DNA from: an uncultured Bacteroidales bacterium
GTDB taxonomy: Bacteria > Bacteroidota > Bacteroidia > Bacteroidales > Bacteroidaceae
Assembly (NCBI GenBank): GCA_902768125.1
Contig: CACXKA010000006.1
Span: 62,001-126,000 of the forward strand
Direction of reading: 5' to 3'
Length of the DNA: 64,000 nucleotides
Shown here: positions 7,490 through 16,394 of the stretch, piece by piece
How the letters are laid out: each line of letters starts with the position of its first letter
Position numbering within the stretch: the first letter of the stretch is position 1
Position numbers and translations under genes: made by a program
The notes under the pieces: model-generated
The model's database searches: none
What the model saw: the letters and a program-made list of their open reading frames with translations, nothing else
Told to the model about the DNA's origin: nothing

Positions 7490-8767
7490 TCAATCGTTCA
7501 CAATTAATTCTATATAGTCACCCACTGGTTGTATATCTTTTTCACTTGCGATTATTCGTATTCTCGAAGCAGGGATCTCGTAACGCTCCAACAAAATATC
7601 ACGAATTGCCTCGGCGCGTTTACGGAACAACTTATCATCCACTCCCGTACTATTCGTTATATAGATATAACTTCTTGGCATTTTTGCCCATGCGTATGCA
7701 GTGGTATAGATATTCGTCTGTTGCAGACGGTCAATGGCAGTATCATTCTCATCAAAAGCAATCAACGTGTACATCACTTGAGCATCCACATCAATCGTAT
7801 CGGTCATTTCCTCCAATTCCTGTCTTCTTCTCCTCGTCTTATCACGCGTATCATTAATATCATTCATTTTTCTGATATACTCGGTCATATCATGACGAGG
7901 ATAATAGAAACCAGGAGCTTGACCGCCCTTATTATTGAAACGATAGCTTACACCCAACAGATAATCAATGTGGCCATCCCAAGTGTTGTTAGTCGTCGGA
8001 TTACTATCAAATGAGTTATCCAAGATGTGGCACACTGCTTCTACATGCAGATTCCAATTACGCGCCACCATAACAGTGCCCGCCAAACCACCACGCAGGT
8101 GCACTAACGAGTGCTGGCGATTATCATACTTGTCCTTGTTGTGCAATTGGTTTTCGTGCCTATTATAGTCTGGATCACCCGTGATTTCGCCAATTGCTTT
8201 CACAAACTTATCCGTTGTATAATTGCGAGACACCGATCCTCCAATACCGATAATACCCTGAAGATGAAATTTACGATTCTCACGGAAGCCAAGAATGAGA
8301 TTGGTGAAATTAAGCATGTAGTCAATATTCAATCCAAACGTATTCCAATGGAACCGATTATGAGTCAGGTACTCATAATCAGCAGACATTGAACCATCAT
8401 TCTTCTTGACCATACCAAATAAATTGTCCGTCACACCCGTATTGCGTCCATAACCGATTCCCAGACGAACGGCACTAATCGGCGTCAATTCCTTACCAGC
8501 AGCAATAACAGCAGAAGGTCCCATCAGACGGAAAAAACCAGAGTGAGAGTCATCACTACCAAAGTTTGAAACCACACCACCATACAAACTGATATACCAG
8601 TTATCCTGAAAATTCGTGTTTGCAACATACTTCTTCTCCACCAACGGAACTTTCAAATCATCAAACAACGTAACGATTGAGTCACCCGTATTTTGTGCAG
8701 AAGCTGCTATGCTTATTAGCAACGCAAATAATGTAAATACAATCTTCTTATACATGCCCAAATTCAT
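7490..8767 (-). CDS. OmpA-like outer-membrane protein with decayed C-terminal domain (second of three)
   Basis: This 425-aa protein has a signal peptide (MYKKIVFTLFALLISIAASA, preceded by an optional four-residue extension; ATG 8755 is an alternative start). A barrel-like region (NWYISLYGGVVSNFGSDDSH, VRLGIGYGRN) parallels the other two paralogues. The C-terminus aligns with OmpA domains only loosely: RKRAEAIRDILLERYEIPAS keeps the helix, but the D...N pair seen in the first paralogue is missing (YIYITNSTGVDDKLF). Peptidoglycan binding is therefore doubtful. It sits 34 nt upstream of the first paralogue and is probably co-transcribed with it. Confidence 0.75.
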   Translation of the reverse strand: MNLGMYKKIVFTLFALLISIAASAQNTGDSIVTLFDDLKVPLVEKKYVANTNFQDNWYISLYGGVVSNFGSDDSHSGFFRLMGPSAVIAAGKELTPISAVRLGIGYGRNTGVTDNLFGMVKKNDGSMSADYEYLTHNRFHWNTFGLNIDYMLNFTNLILGFRENRKFHLQGIIGIGGSVSRNYTTDKFVKAIGEITGDPDYNRHENQLHNKDKYDNRQHSLVHLRGGLAGTVMVARNWNLHVEAVCHILDNSFDSNPTTNNTWDGHIDYLLGVSYRFNNKGGQAPGFYYPRHDMTEYIRKMNDINDTRDKTRRRRQELEEMTDTIDVDAQVMYTLIAFDENDTAIDRLQQTNIYTTAYAWAKMPRSYIYITNSTGVDDKLFRKRAEAIRDILLERYEIPASRIRIIASEKDIQPVGDYIELIVND

Positions 8768-8798
8768 TTCTTATGTTTATATTCTCTTATTCCAATTA

Positions 8799-10388
8799 TT
8801 ATATCAAATCCAATTCCCTATCTATTGCCTCATACCTCGAGTTATTACTCTTAAATTCTGGCACTATCATTTTCATCTTTCGTACAACACTCATATCATC
8901 TGGCGTATTAGATAGTTCTTCCAATTCATCAAATTGTTTACACACTTCCTCATATTCATATTGTCTTACTTTCGCCACATGAATTTTAGGATGGACCGTC
9001 GGCACTTCTTCTTCACCCTTAAAAAGAACTTCCTCGTACAATTTCTCTCCATCACGAAGTCCTGTATATTGAATCTTCACATTCCGGTGCCCGCTATTCT
9101 GAATCAGTCTTTTAGCCAAATCTGCTATTTTCACAGGTTGTCCCATGTCAAAAACAAAAACCTCACCACCATTTCCCATTGTTCCAGCCTCAAGCACCAA
9201 TGCACAAGCCTCTGGTATCAACATAAAGAAACGAATGATATCAGGATGGGTTACCGTAACAGGCCCACCTTCTTCTATTTGTTTCTTAAATAGTGGTATC
9301 ACCGAACCGTTTGAGCACAAAACATTACCAAATCGAGTGGTAACGAATTGAGTCTTCACAGAAGAAGCATCTGATGACTTCACTAAATGAGCATTTAAGC
9401 TTTGTACATATATCTCACACAAACGTTTTGAGCATCCCATCACATTGGTCGGATTTACAGCCTTATCTGTGGAAATCATAACAAATTTCTTCACTTGATA
9501 TTTAGCCGCCAAATCTGCTAAGATACGAGTACCCACTACATTGTTGTGTATGCTTACACTTGGATTACCCTCCATCATCGGAACATGCTTATATGCTGCT
9601 GCATGAAATACGTAGTCAGGAGTATCATTGCTAAATATGGACTCCATACGATACTTGTCCGTTATGGACGCAACAACAAAAAGGAAATCTATATGGCTCC
9701 ATTTCTCACGAATCTCCAACATCAAGTCATGCATGGGCGTCTCTGCCTGGTCTATTAAAATTAGCTTTGCGGGACTATAACTAGCAATCTGACGGACCAT
9801 TTCGCTACCAATACTACCCGCAGCGCCTGTCACCACAACCTTCTTGCCTCGCAGCAAATTTCCAATCTTCTCCATATTCACCTCTATTTCCTGACGAGGT
9901 AACAGTTCAACTTCCTCACGAACATTTTCACGGACTATATCAAACAGATTCTTTGCGACGATTCTCCACAACCATAGAAATGCTGTTGAACACAAGAATG
10001 TCATAAAGAACACACGATATGGTATTTGCGAAGTAAAAGGAAGCATGTCAATTGCCCATCGTAATACAACGCATAAAACAGAACCCACCATCATGGCAAA
10101 AGCTGTTCGAACCAAATCTCTAAATGCTAAGATCTTGGAAACATCCGTATATGTGTGGAATATGCGCATTCCTATTCCATAAAACACCAAATCAATGATC
10201 AACGTATTCAGTACAACAGAACCATTTGCCACCAACCTCGCAGGACCATATACCAATGAATACATCAAAAGCATAGATACAAAGATCAGCATCATATCCA
10301 AGATACTAACCACCCAATAAGGAAATGCCTCTCTTGAGAAATACCAACTGGAGAACCGCTGAACGAGATTTTTATTGCTACCTTCCAT
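8799..10388 (-). CDS. Membrane UDP-sugar 4,6-dehydratase (CapD/PglF/WbpM type), short form
   Basis: This 529-aa protein has about four membrane helices in residues 25-140, then an SDR catalytic domain with the NAD loop TGAAGSIGS at 187-195, FHAAAYKHVPMMEGN, and the active-site region STDKAVNPTNVMGCSKR, where M-x3-K replaces the usual Y-x3-K as in this family. These enzymes turn UDP-GlcNAc into the 4-keto-6-deoxy sugar on the way to bacillosamine, FucNAc or QuiNAc. Full-length relatives of about 600-650 aa carry a further Rossmann-like domain between membrane and SDR parts; here only about 40 residues join them. ATG 10388 is preferred over the adjacent GTG. The product probably goes to the aminotransferase at 11792-12940. 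Confidence 0.85.
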   Translation of the reverse strand: MEGSNKNLVQRFSSWYFSREAFPYWVVSILDMMLIFVSMLLMYSLVYGPARLVANGSVVLNTLIIDLVFYGIGMRIFHTYTDVSKILAFRDLVRTAFAMMVGSVLCVVLRWAIDMLPFTSQIPYRVFFMTFLCSTAFLWLWRIVAKNLFDIVRENVREEVELLPRQEIEVNMEKIGNLLRGKKVVVTGAAGSIGSEMVRQIASYSPAKLILIDQAETPMHDLMLEIREKWSHIDFLFVVASITDKYRMESIFSNDTPDYVFHAAAYKHVPMMEGNPSVSIHNNVVGTRILADLAAKYQVKKFVMISTDKAVNPTNVMGCSKRLCEIYVQSLNAHLVKSSDASSVKTQFVTTRFGNVLCSNGSVIPLFKKQIEEGGPVTVTHPDIIRFFMLIPEACALVLEAGTMGNGGEVFVFDMGQPVKIADLAKRLIQNSGHRNVKIQYTGLRDGEKLYEEVLFKGEEEVPTVHPKIHVAKVRQYEYEEVCKQFDELEELSNTPDDMSVVRKMKMIVPEFKSNNSRYEAIDRELDLI

Positions 10389-10410
10389 CACACCATCACG
10401 AAAAACGCTG

Positions 10411-10418
10411 CAAAATTA
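10411..10418 (-). promoter_or_regulatory. Possible internal -7 box before the dehydratase gene
   Basis: The minus strand reads TAATTTTG, matching TAnnTTTG, 23 nt before ATG 10388 in a 141-nt gap. No good -33 partner is visible, so this is tentative. Confidence 0.3.
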
Positions 10419-10529
10419 CAAAAAAAATACCCAATACGAAAATAAGGCACAACTTTTATTCGCATTTTACATAAATTTCGTCAGATTTTAACCAGATTGT
10501 ATTCGAAGGCTTCACTTTTCAAGACTGGT

Positions 10530-11771
10530 TCAGTTTTTCACCATCTCAAAAACCACACCATCAATCCATTCTCCCTTCATCGGGAATGGGGCTGTTGCTT
10601 CTTCGTCAAACCAAGTCTCAAAACGAGATGAATCCACGTTGTAGTATTTAACAAGCGCCTTTTTCACCGAGGCAACCCTTCTTTCCGCCAAATGCATGTC
10701 AGAAGATTCACTTTTAGCAGAAGCCCCGCAATACCCTCGAACAATAATGTTCACCTCTGGATGTTTCTTCAAGAAGTCTGCAACAATACGAATGTTTTCC
10801 ATCTGATAATCATTCACAAAACTTCTATCCACATAAAAGGCGATATGAGTTTTCATCAGTTCACCAAAAGCAACGACTTCGGCCGCCTCTCTCATTTCAT
10901 ATTCTTTCGCACGTTCACTTTCCAACAAATTCGCCACTTTATTTTCTGACGTTCTCAAAGACGTGGCCTCCCATCGGCGTACTTTATAGAAACGGCTATT
11001 CCCATAATGATCCGCCAAATGCAGTCTCACGCCAAGCACAACGTCTGTATAAGAATCCAATGCAAACCGGTTCACATGCTTCACTCCATTAAAGTTATCA
11101 TTCACAATGTTAAATGAGCCCTGCAATGACAAATCCGCTGTTTCACTCACTTTCCACATAGCCAACAAACCGGTCCTTGCAGCCCAGTTCACATGATCTC
11201 TTCCATCCACAGGATAACCATATCTCTTCCACCTATCCACTTTGTCATCAAAATGCCACGAATAATTTAGTCCTGCACCCACAAACATCTGCACGTCCAG
11301 TTTACGCATCTCATTATAGGGACAAAGCATCCTCGTCAGACTCATCATCTCATCCACGTAGAAAACCAACACTTGATATGTATAATCGCCATCCCCCAGT
11401 AATGTGCTTGCAGCCATCGCCTGCTTACTTGCCCAGCCTTTCTGGTTCTTATATCCTAAAGTGAAGCGGGTGCTCCACACATTTGAGAATTGTTTTCCAA
11501 GTCCAAAATCAAACATCGGACGGCATAACTTTCCCAAATTATGCCCTTTCATGTTTTCTGCCATAGAAAGACTTACTCCCCCATAAAAATCCAGAAACCA
11601 ATTATCAGAAACAATATAAGGTCTCCACACATCAATCACTTCAGGGGCTGCCTGTTTAGGTGCCTCCCACTTTGGACGTTTAGGGCGTTTGGGAGCCTTC
11701 CATTTCTGTTGTTGTGCATACCCCGCGACAAAGAGGATCAATAATGTCAATACCAAATAGAATCTTTTCAT
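10530..11771 (-). CDS. OmpA-like outer-membrane protein with Lys/Pro-rich linker (third of three)
   Basis: This 413-aa protein has a signal peptide (MKRFYLVLTLLILFVAGYAQ) followed by a repeated Lys/Pro/Trp stretch (KWKAPKRPKRPKWEAPK). Then comes a barrel-like part (NWFLDFYGGVSLSMAEN) and an OmpA-like C-terminus (AFYVDRSFVNDYQMENIRIV, VRGYCGASAKSESSDMHLAE). The shared phrase FYVDR...D.Q..NI..VA.FL shows it is related to the paralogue at 6085-7455. The residues where OmpA domains carry D and N are changed to C-G-A and D-M, so wall binding is uncertain. The basic linker might contact a negatively charged glycan; that is speculation. Confidence 0.75.
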   Translation of the reverse strand: MKRFYLVLTLLILFVAGYAQQQKWKAPKRPKRPKWEAPKQAAPEVIDVWRPYIVSDNWFLDFYGGVSLSMAENMKGHNLGKLCRPMFDFGLGKQFSNVWSTRFTLGYKNQKGWASKQAMAASTLLGDGDYTYQVLVFYVDEMMSLTRMLCPYNEMRKLDVQMFVGAGLNYSWHFDDKVDRWKRYGYPVDGRDHVNWAARTGLLAMWKVSETADLSLQGSFNIVNDNFNGVKHVNRFALDSYTDVVLGVRLHLADHYGNSRFYKVRRWEATSLRTSENKVANLLESERAKEYEMREAAEVVAFGELMKTHIAFYVDRSFVNDYQMENIRIVADFLKKHPEVNIIVRGYCGASAKSESSDMHLAERRVASVKKALVKYYNVDSSRFETWFDEEATAPFPMKGEWIDGVVFEMVKN

Positions 11772-11791
11772 TTTTGTTCTCCTATCTCAAT

Positions 11792-12940
11792 TTACAAGTT
11801 CTCAACAATGTTTCTCGTAATATAATCGATTTCCCGTTCTCCCACATAGGGGCCACTGGGCAAACATAGTCCACACGAAAAAAGACGTTCACTCACGCCA
11901 TTCGTATAAGCCGGTGCATCTTTGTATACAGGTTGAAGATGCATCGGTTTCCACAATGGGCGGGTTTCAATATTGGCTGCATTCAATTTATCCACAAATG
12001 GTAATAATTCGTCATTAATTGTATGTTTCGCATCCTCAAAACGAACAGTAGTAAGCCAATAATTGGGGTCCATTTTAGCCTCTGGAGCACTATGAACAAC
12101 CAATCCTTCTATATCGCCCAATTGTCGCACATATTGTTCATGCACCCATTGATGGTGTTTGACATGCTCATCGGCCACTGTCATTTGTCCTCTTCCGATA
12201 CCCGCACAAATATTGGACATACGATAGTTGTACCCAATCTTCTCATGTTGATAATAAGGGAACGGCTCACGAGCTTGCGTTGCATAAAACATCACACGCT
12301 TCTTCGCTTCCTCAGTCGGACAGATCAGGGCACCACCTCCACTAGTAGTAATCATCTTGTTCCCATTGAATGACATCACGCCAAAATCGCCGAATGTTCC
12401 ACACGTTTGTCCATTATAACGGGATCCAAAGCCTTCAGCGGCATCTTCCAACACGGGGATTTCATAGTGTCGCGCCACTTCCATAATCTCATCAATCTTT
12501 GCAGGCATCCCATATAGATAGACAGGAATGATTGCCTTCGGTTTTTTCCCCGTCTTCTTGATTCTGTCCTTGATAGCTTCTTCAAGCAGCTGCGGATCCA
12601 TGTTATAAGTATCTGGTTCACTATCAACAAAAACAGGCGTTGCTCCCTGATAGATTATTGGATTTGCACTAGCAGCAAAGGTGAATGACTGACATATCAC
12701 CTCATCACCTTTACCCACTCCCAACATAATCAATCCAAGATGAATCGCTGCCGTTCCAGCACTTAATGCAACAACCTTCTTATCCAACGACCCATTCTCA
12801 TTCACAAAGGTCTCCAAATTCCTTTCAAATGCATCCACATTAGGTCCCAGAGGCACGACCCAATTCGTGTCAAACGCTTCTTGGATGTATCGTTGTTCAT
12901 TGCCACTCATATGGGCAAGACACAAATAAATTCTATCCAT
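11792..12940 (-). CDS. DegT/DnrJ/EryC1 PLP aminotransferase for a 4-amino sugar (PglE-like)
   Basis: This 382-aa protein is a sugar aminotransferase of the DegT family. It has the entry region NWVVPLGPNVDAFE, the cofactor loop SAGTAAIHLGLIML, PVYLYGMPAKIDEI, LEDAAEGFGS, and the PLP lysine in SFNGNKMITTSGGG near residue 195. With the dehydratase at 8799-10388 it would add an amino group at C4 of a UDP-4-keto sugar, giving a bacillosamine-type precursor. That product suits the PglC-like first transferase at 18594-19169 and the PglA-like transferase beside it. It has its own plausible promoter (12960-12990). Which amino sugar is finally made is not decided by the sequence. Confidence 0.85.
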   Translation of the reverse strand: MDRIYLCLAHMSGNEQRYIQEAFDTNWVVPLGPNVDAFERNLETFVNENGSLDKKVVALSAGTAAIHLGLIMLGVGKGDEVICQSFTFAASANPIIYQGATPVFVDSEPDTYNMDPQLLEEAIKDRIKKTGKKPKAIIPVYLYGMPAKIDEIMEVARHYEIPVLEDAAEGFGSRYNGQTCGTFGDFGVMSFNGNKMITTSGGGALICPTEEAKKRVMFYATQAREPFPYYQHEKIGYNYRMSNICAGIGRGQMTVADEHVKHHQWVHEQYVRQLGDIEGLVVHSAPEAKMDPNYWLTTVRFEDAKHTINDELLPFVDKLNAANIETRPLWKPMHLQPVYKDAPAYTNGVSERLFSCGLCLPSGPYVGEREIDYITRNIVENL

Positions 12941-12959
12941 AGTTGTTCTGTATTTTTTG

Positions 12960-12990
12960 CGAAGTTACAAATAAAAATGCATCACACAAA
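12960..12990 (-). promoter_or_regulatory. Possible internal promoter splitting the polysaccharide block
   Basis: The minus strand has TAACTTCG (12960-12967, one mismatch to TAnnTTTG) and TTTG (12987-12990) spaced 19 nt apart, 20 nt before the aminotransferase start. It lies in a 133-nt gap, the largest in the distal half. The distal part (aminotransferase, OmpA trio, dehydratase, LRR) may therefore be a separate unit. Confidence 0.4.
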
Positions 12991-13073
12991 AAAAATATGC
13001 ACAAAAATGTCTCAAAGGCGTACTCACATATAAATAGCACCTTTATTAATTCAAAACAATAGCAATCTCTTTC

Positions 13074-14243
13074 TCAAAAGACGGTGTTATTTCTTGTTCC
13101 CTGTTTCTTGTCCAAAAGTTCATGAAAAAGATCCATCCAGCGAGAAGCTATATTATCAACGTTATATTGCATTGACTCTTTCTTTGCCGCCTGTCCCATT
13201 GCCTTACGTAATCTCGCGTTCTCTATCAATTGACATACACGTTTCACAAAAGCATCCTCGTCGTTCATCTGTACAAGATAGCCTGTCACACCGTCTTTCA
13301 CCAAATGGCTAATACCACCTGGGCAGTTATAGACCACCGTCGGAATTCCCAATGCCATGGCTTCGAGGGTAACGAGTGAGAAGCCTTCCGACAAAGAAGT
13401 CAATACCATTATTGATCCCTTACTCATCTCCGCACTTATCTCTTTTGTATATCCCATTAGAAAAACATACTTTTGCAAACCCAAACACTGAATTTGATTA
13501 CCCAACGCGGCCTCCTCGGCACCTATGCCCCAAATATGTAAAACCCAATCAGGATGGCGTTGAACCACTTTTGCCCAAATGTCAATCATTGCTGAGAAAT
13601 TTTTCATCACAGCTAATCGACCAGCTGTAACAACAATCTTAGCATTAGCATCACTCACCAAACCTATCTCGTGCGTGATAGGATTGGGCATCACAACAAC
13701 CTTTGCCCAATGTTTCCACGCTCCATCTCTATCTCGTTCAGTCAGTACCGCAATCATATCATAAGCGCGACTTTTCCAATAGTAGTCGTAGAATTCGCCA
13801 CATAAAGCTACCATTTTCTTGAATAAAGAGGTTGCACTATGTAGATTATAATGACGTTCCGTGTGCTGTTCGCGAATAAAAACCGGGTTAGAAGACAGCT
13901 TCATAGTGGGCAGAAAATATTTTGTCAAAACACCGACTGAAATGACAACATCGGGGGCAACATTCTCCAAGAATTCATTCAATTTTTGTCGGTGTTGCTT
14001 CCGTTTCTTTTGCAAGTCGATAATGGAACGAAGCAAGCCCTCATTATCATGTTCATAATAGTGAATGTTTAAGTCAATCATTGAAGCATGTTTCATTCGA
14101 TGCACCAATGAACGCGGGTTGCTAGCGGCCACAACCCAAACCTGATTGTCTGGGATCATCGCCAGCGCCTCAGCCTTGGTCATGGTGACTATATCCATCC
14201 CTGATAACTGGTATATGGAATCGAGGCAATATACAATTTTCAT
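13074..14243 (-). CDS. GT4 family glycosyltransferase
   Basis: This 389-aa GT-B enzyme has an N-terminal half MKIVYCLDSIYQLSGMD and a C-terminal donor half with VVTAGRLAVMKNFSAMIDIW and the E-x7-E motif in SLSEGFSLVTLEAMALGIPT. It is a retaining transferase that uses a nucleotide sugar and acts on the growing lipid-linked repeat unit at the inner membrane face. ATG 14243 is chosen because the longer frame runs 127 nt into the upstream GT2 gene and adds a sequence unlike the family. It lies 44 nt after the GT2 gene. Donor and acceptor are unknown. Confidence 0.85.
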   Translation of the reverse strand: MKIVYCLDSIYQLSGMDIVTMTKAEALAMIPDNQVWVVAASNPRSLVHRMKHASMIDLNIHYYEHDNEGLLRSIIDLQKKRKQHRQKLNEFLENVAPDVVISVGVLTKYFLPTMKLSSNPVFIREQHTERHYNLHSATSLFKKMVALCGEFYDYYWKSRAYDMIAVLTERDRDGAWKHWAKVVVMPNPITHEIGLVSDANAKIVVTAGRLAVMKNFSAMIDIWAKVVQRHPDWVLHIWGIGAEEAALGNQIQCLGLQKYVFLMGYTKEISAEMSKGSIMVLTSLSEGFSLVTLEAMALGIPTVVYNCPGGISHLVKDGVTGYLVQMNDEDAFVKRVCQLIENARLRKAMGQAAKKESMQYNVDNIASRWMDLFHELLDKKQGTRNNTVF

Positions 14244-14287
14244 AAAATTCTTGTCGTCAATTGTGTTTGTGTTATAGTATTCTCTAA

Positions 14288-15322
14288 TCACGAAGTCTTC
14301 TTTCTCTGCATCAGCGGCCGAATAAATCGAGAAAAGATAACATTGCGGATAAAGCAAATCACCATATAGAATAGATAAGATTGACCCGACCATTTCTTTA
14401 CCACCCCCAACCATCGTGCGGAACGGGCTTCACTACTTGGCACCGGCTCATAGGCGGGAAGGCCTTGCATCTTCTTATGGAAGGCATGCCATTCATTCCA
14501 AGTTAGGAAAACCATGATCTGCTTCTTATGATACACATTCAGAAAGTAATTGATATCACGCATGGCCGCGGGTCTGATTTCCGTATGCTCATCCCCCAAG
14601 AATCCAAAGATGTAATCTATATTAGTGAACATATCAGCAAGTGTCTTTAAGACCTTTTCTTTATTAACAGTCCGCTGAATCGAATTTTCATTGCCAAGTT
14701 CATAACGACACACATTACTACTGACAATACGTGTATGGGGGTGACGACGAAACACATCAAAGTTAAACACTTCATCCTGACAAGCAACAATATGTGATTC
14801 AATACGATGTTGCTGAATAAAGGAGCGCTTGTAGAACTTCGACCAGACGAAAGTGAGAGGCCAACGGTTGTAGGCATCCACACCATCACCGTCGTAGATC
14901 ACTACACCATCAGGCGGGTCCTGTGAGTATTGCCGCGTCTTTCCATCCGTATAGATACAGGTATAGCCATAACACAACACATCGGGTTGATCTTGACAAA
15001 AAGACTCCAGCAGGTAGCTATATGCATTGTCAATGACATAATCGTCGCTGTCAAGATAGGTCACATAATCACCTTGCGCTTGTGCTGTTCCCGTATTGCG
15101 CGCCCCACCTAAACCTTGGTTTTCCTGCGTGATTACACGAAAAATGTCGGGGTATTTCCGTTCGTACTCCGCCAAAATGGCAGCACAACCATTAGGAGAA
15201 CCATCATTCACACAAATCACCTCATACTCCCCCACCCCCATGCCCTGACGCAGCAGGGACTCGAGACAACGAGGGAGAAACCTCTCCACGTTATAGACCG
15301 GTACGATGACGGATAACTTCAT
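14288..15322 (-). CDS. GT2 family glycosyltransferase, copy A of a tandem pair
   Basis: This 344-aa inverting transferase has a GT-A fold: MKLSVIVPVYNVERFLPRC, VNDGSPNGCAAILAEYE, QENQGLGGARNTG and the metal-binding YLDSDDYV near residue 90. Its first ~100 residues are almost the same as those of the next gene (15319-16368), while the C-terminal halves differ, so the pair probably arose by tandem duplication and then changed specificity. Its start overlaps the stop of the neighbour in ATGA. A hydrophobic C-terminal stretch (FYMVICFIRNVIFS) probably holds it at the membrane. Sugar unknown. Confidence 0.85.
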   Translation of the reverse strand: MKLSVIVPVYNVERFLPRCLESLLRQGMGVGEYEVICVNDGSPNGCAAILAEYERKYPDIFRVITQENQGLGGARNTGTAQAQGDYVTYLDSDDYVIDNAYSYLLESFCQDQPDVLCYGYTCIYTDGKTRQYSQDPPDGVVIYDGDGVDAYNRWPLTFVWSKFYKRSFIQQHRIESHIVACQDEVFNFDVFRRHPHTRIVSSNVCRYELGNENSIQRTVNKEKVLKTLADMFTNIDYIFGFLGDEHTEIRPAAMRDINYFLNVYHKKQIMVFLTWNEWHAFHKKMQGLPAYEPVPSSEARSARWLGVVKKWSGQSYLFYMVICFIRNVIFSRFIRPLMQRKKTS

Positions 15323-16368
15323 GAATTCGCCTGAGTGTATGACGCAATGATACGCGGTCGCATGATTGGCGTGAACACTTTATTGAGAAGTTTCTCTGTT
15401 AAACAATAAACCGTGTAAGATTCCCCTGACCAATTCTTTAGACGGGCGATTGCCTTTCCCAAGTGGGATGATTCACGGGAAACATCCATCTTGTAAATAG
15501 GCTGTTCTTTGAGCAGTTGAGAATATTTCCGCCACTCTTGCCTCGTAAGACGGCCCTTCAGCATCTTATTATAATAATGATTCAAATAGATGTTAAGAGT
15601 TCTACTTGCCCCTATAGCAAGTTTACCATCACCTTCTTGCATATATTGTTTTATTTTCTCTATCACTGGGAGAAGCATTTGCAACTGGCGTTTCACCGCT
15701 TCTTTATCGACAATAGTCATCTGTGAGTTAACATTCCCCTGTTCATAACGATAAATGTTACTTGTGACGACACGTAAATGGGGCGAATGGAGAAACACTT
15801 CAAAGTTGAACGTATCATCTTCCAAAAACACTGGTTCAAAACAAACACGATTCTTCTCCAAGAAGGTGCGTCTATATAATTTCGACCACACGTAGGGGAG
15901 TGGGATACGATTGTATAATTCAGCGCCATCGCCATCATAGGATATCTTTCCCTCAGGGAGCGCATCATGATCATATAACGATTTCCCATCCGTATAAGCA
16001 AAAACATAGCCATAATGAAGCACATCAACCTCTTCATCACAAAAATGATCAAGCAAATAACGATATGCCCCATCCACCAAGTAGTCATCACTATCAACAA
16101 AAGTTAGCCACTCGCCCTTTGCCATCTTCATGCCCGTGTTTCTCGCACAACCTAATCCTTGGTTCTCCTGAGCAATAACCTTAAATATACCAGGATGCTT
16201 GTGTTCATAATCTGCAAGGATGGCAGCACAACCATCGGGCGAACCATCGTTCACACATATGACCTCATATTCTCCGTCCTCTACACCTTGACGTAGTAAA
16301 GAGTCGAGACAGCGAGGGAGGAACCTCTCCACGTTATAAACGGGAACTATAACGGATAATTTAATCAT
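15319..16368 (-). CDS. GT2 family glycosyltransferase, copy B of a tandem pair
   Basis: This 349-aa protein is the paralogue of the gene at 14288-15322. The catalytic region is nearly the same (IKLSVIVPVYNVERFLPRC, VNDGSPDGCAAILADYE, FVDSDDYLVDGAYRYLLD). The acceptor-side C-terminal half differs (CFEPVFLEDDTFNFEVFLH, KNWSGESYTVYCL). It acts in building the repeat unit; donor and acceptor are unknown. It is separated by 26 nt from the Stealth gene upstream and overlaps copy A by four bases. Confidence 0.85.
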   Translation of the reverse strand: MIKLSVIVPVYNVERFLPRCLDSLLRQGVEDGEYEVICVNDGSPDGCAAILADYEHKHPGIFKVIAQENQGLGCARNTGMKMAKGEWLTFVDSDDYLVDGAYRYLLDHFCDEEVDVLHYGYVFAYTDGKSLYDHDALPEGKISYDGDGAELYNRIPLPYVWSKLYRRTFLEKNRVCFEPVFLEDDTFNFEVFLHSPHLRVVTSNIYRYEQGNVNSQMTIVDKEAVKRQLQMLLPVIEKIKQYMQEGDGKLAIGASRTLNIYLNHYYNKMLKGRLTRQEWRKYSQLLKEQPIYKMDVSRESSHLGKAIARLKNWSGESYTVYCLTEKLLNKVFTPIMRPRIIASYTQANS

Positions 16369-16394
16369 TTCGAGTTTGTCTGATATAAGGATTA

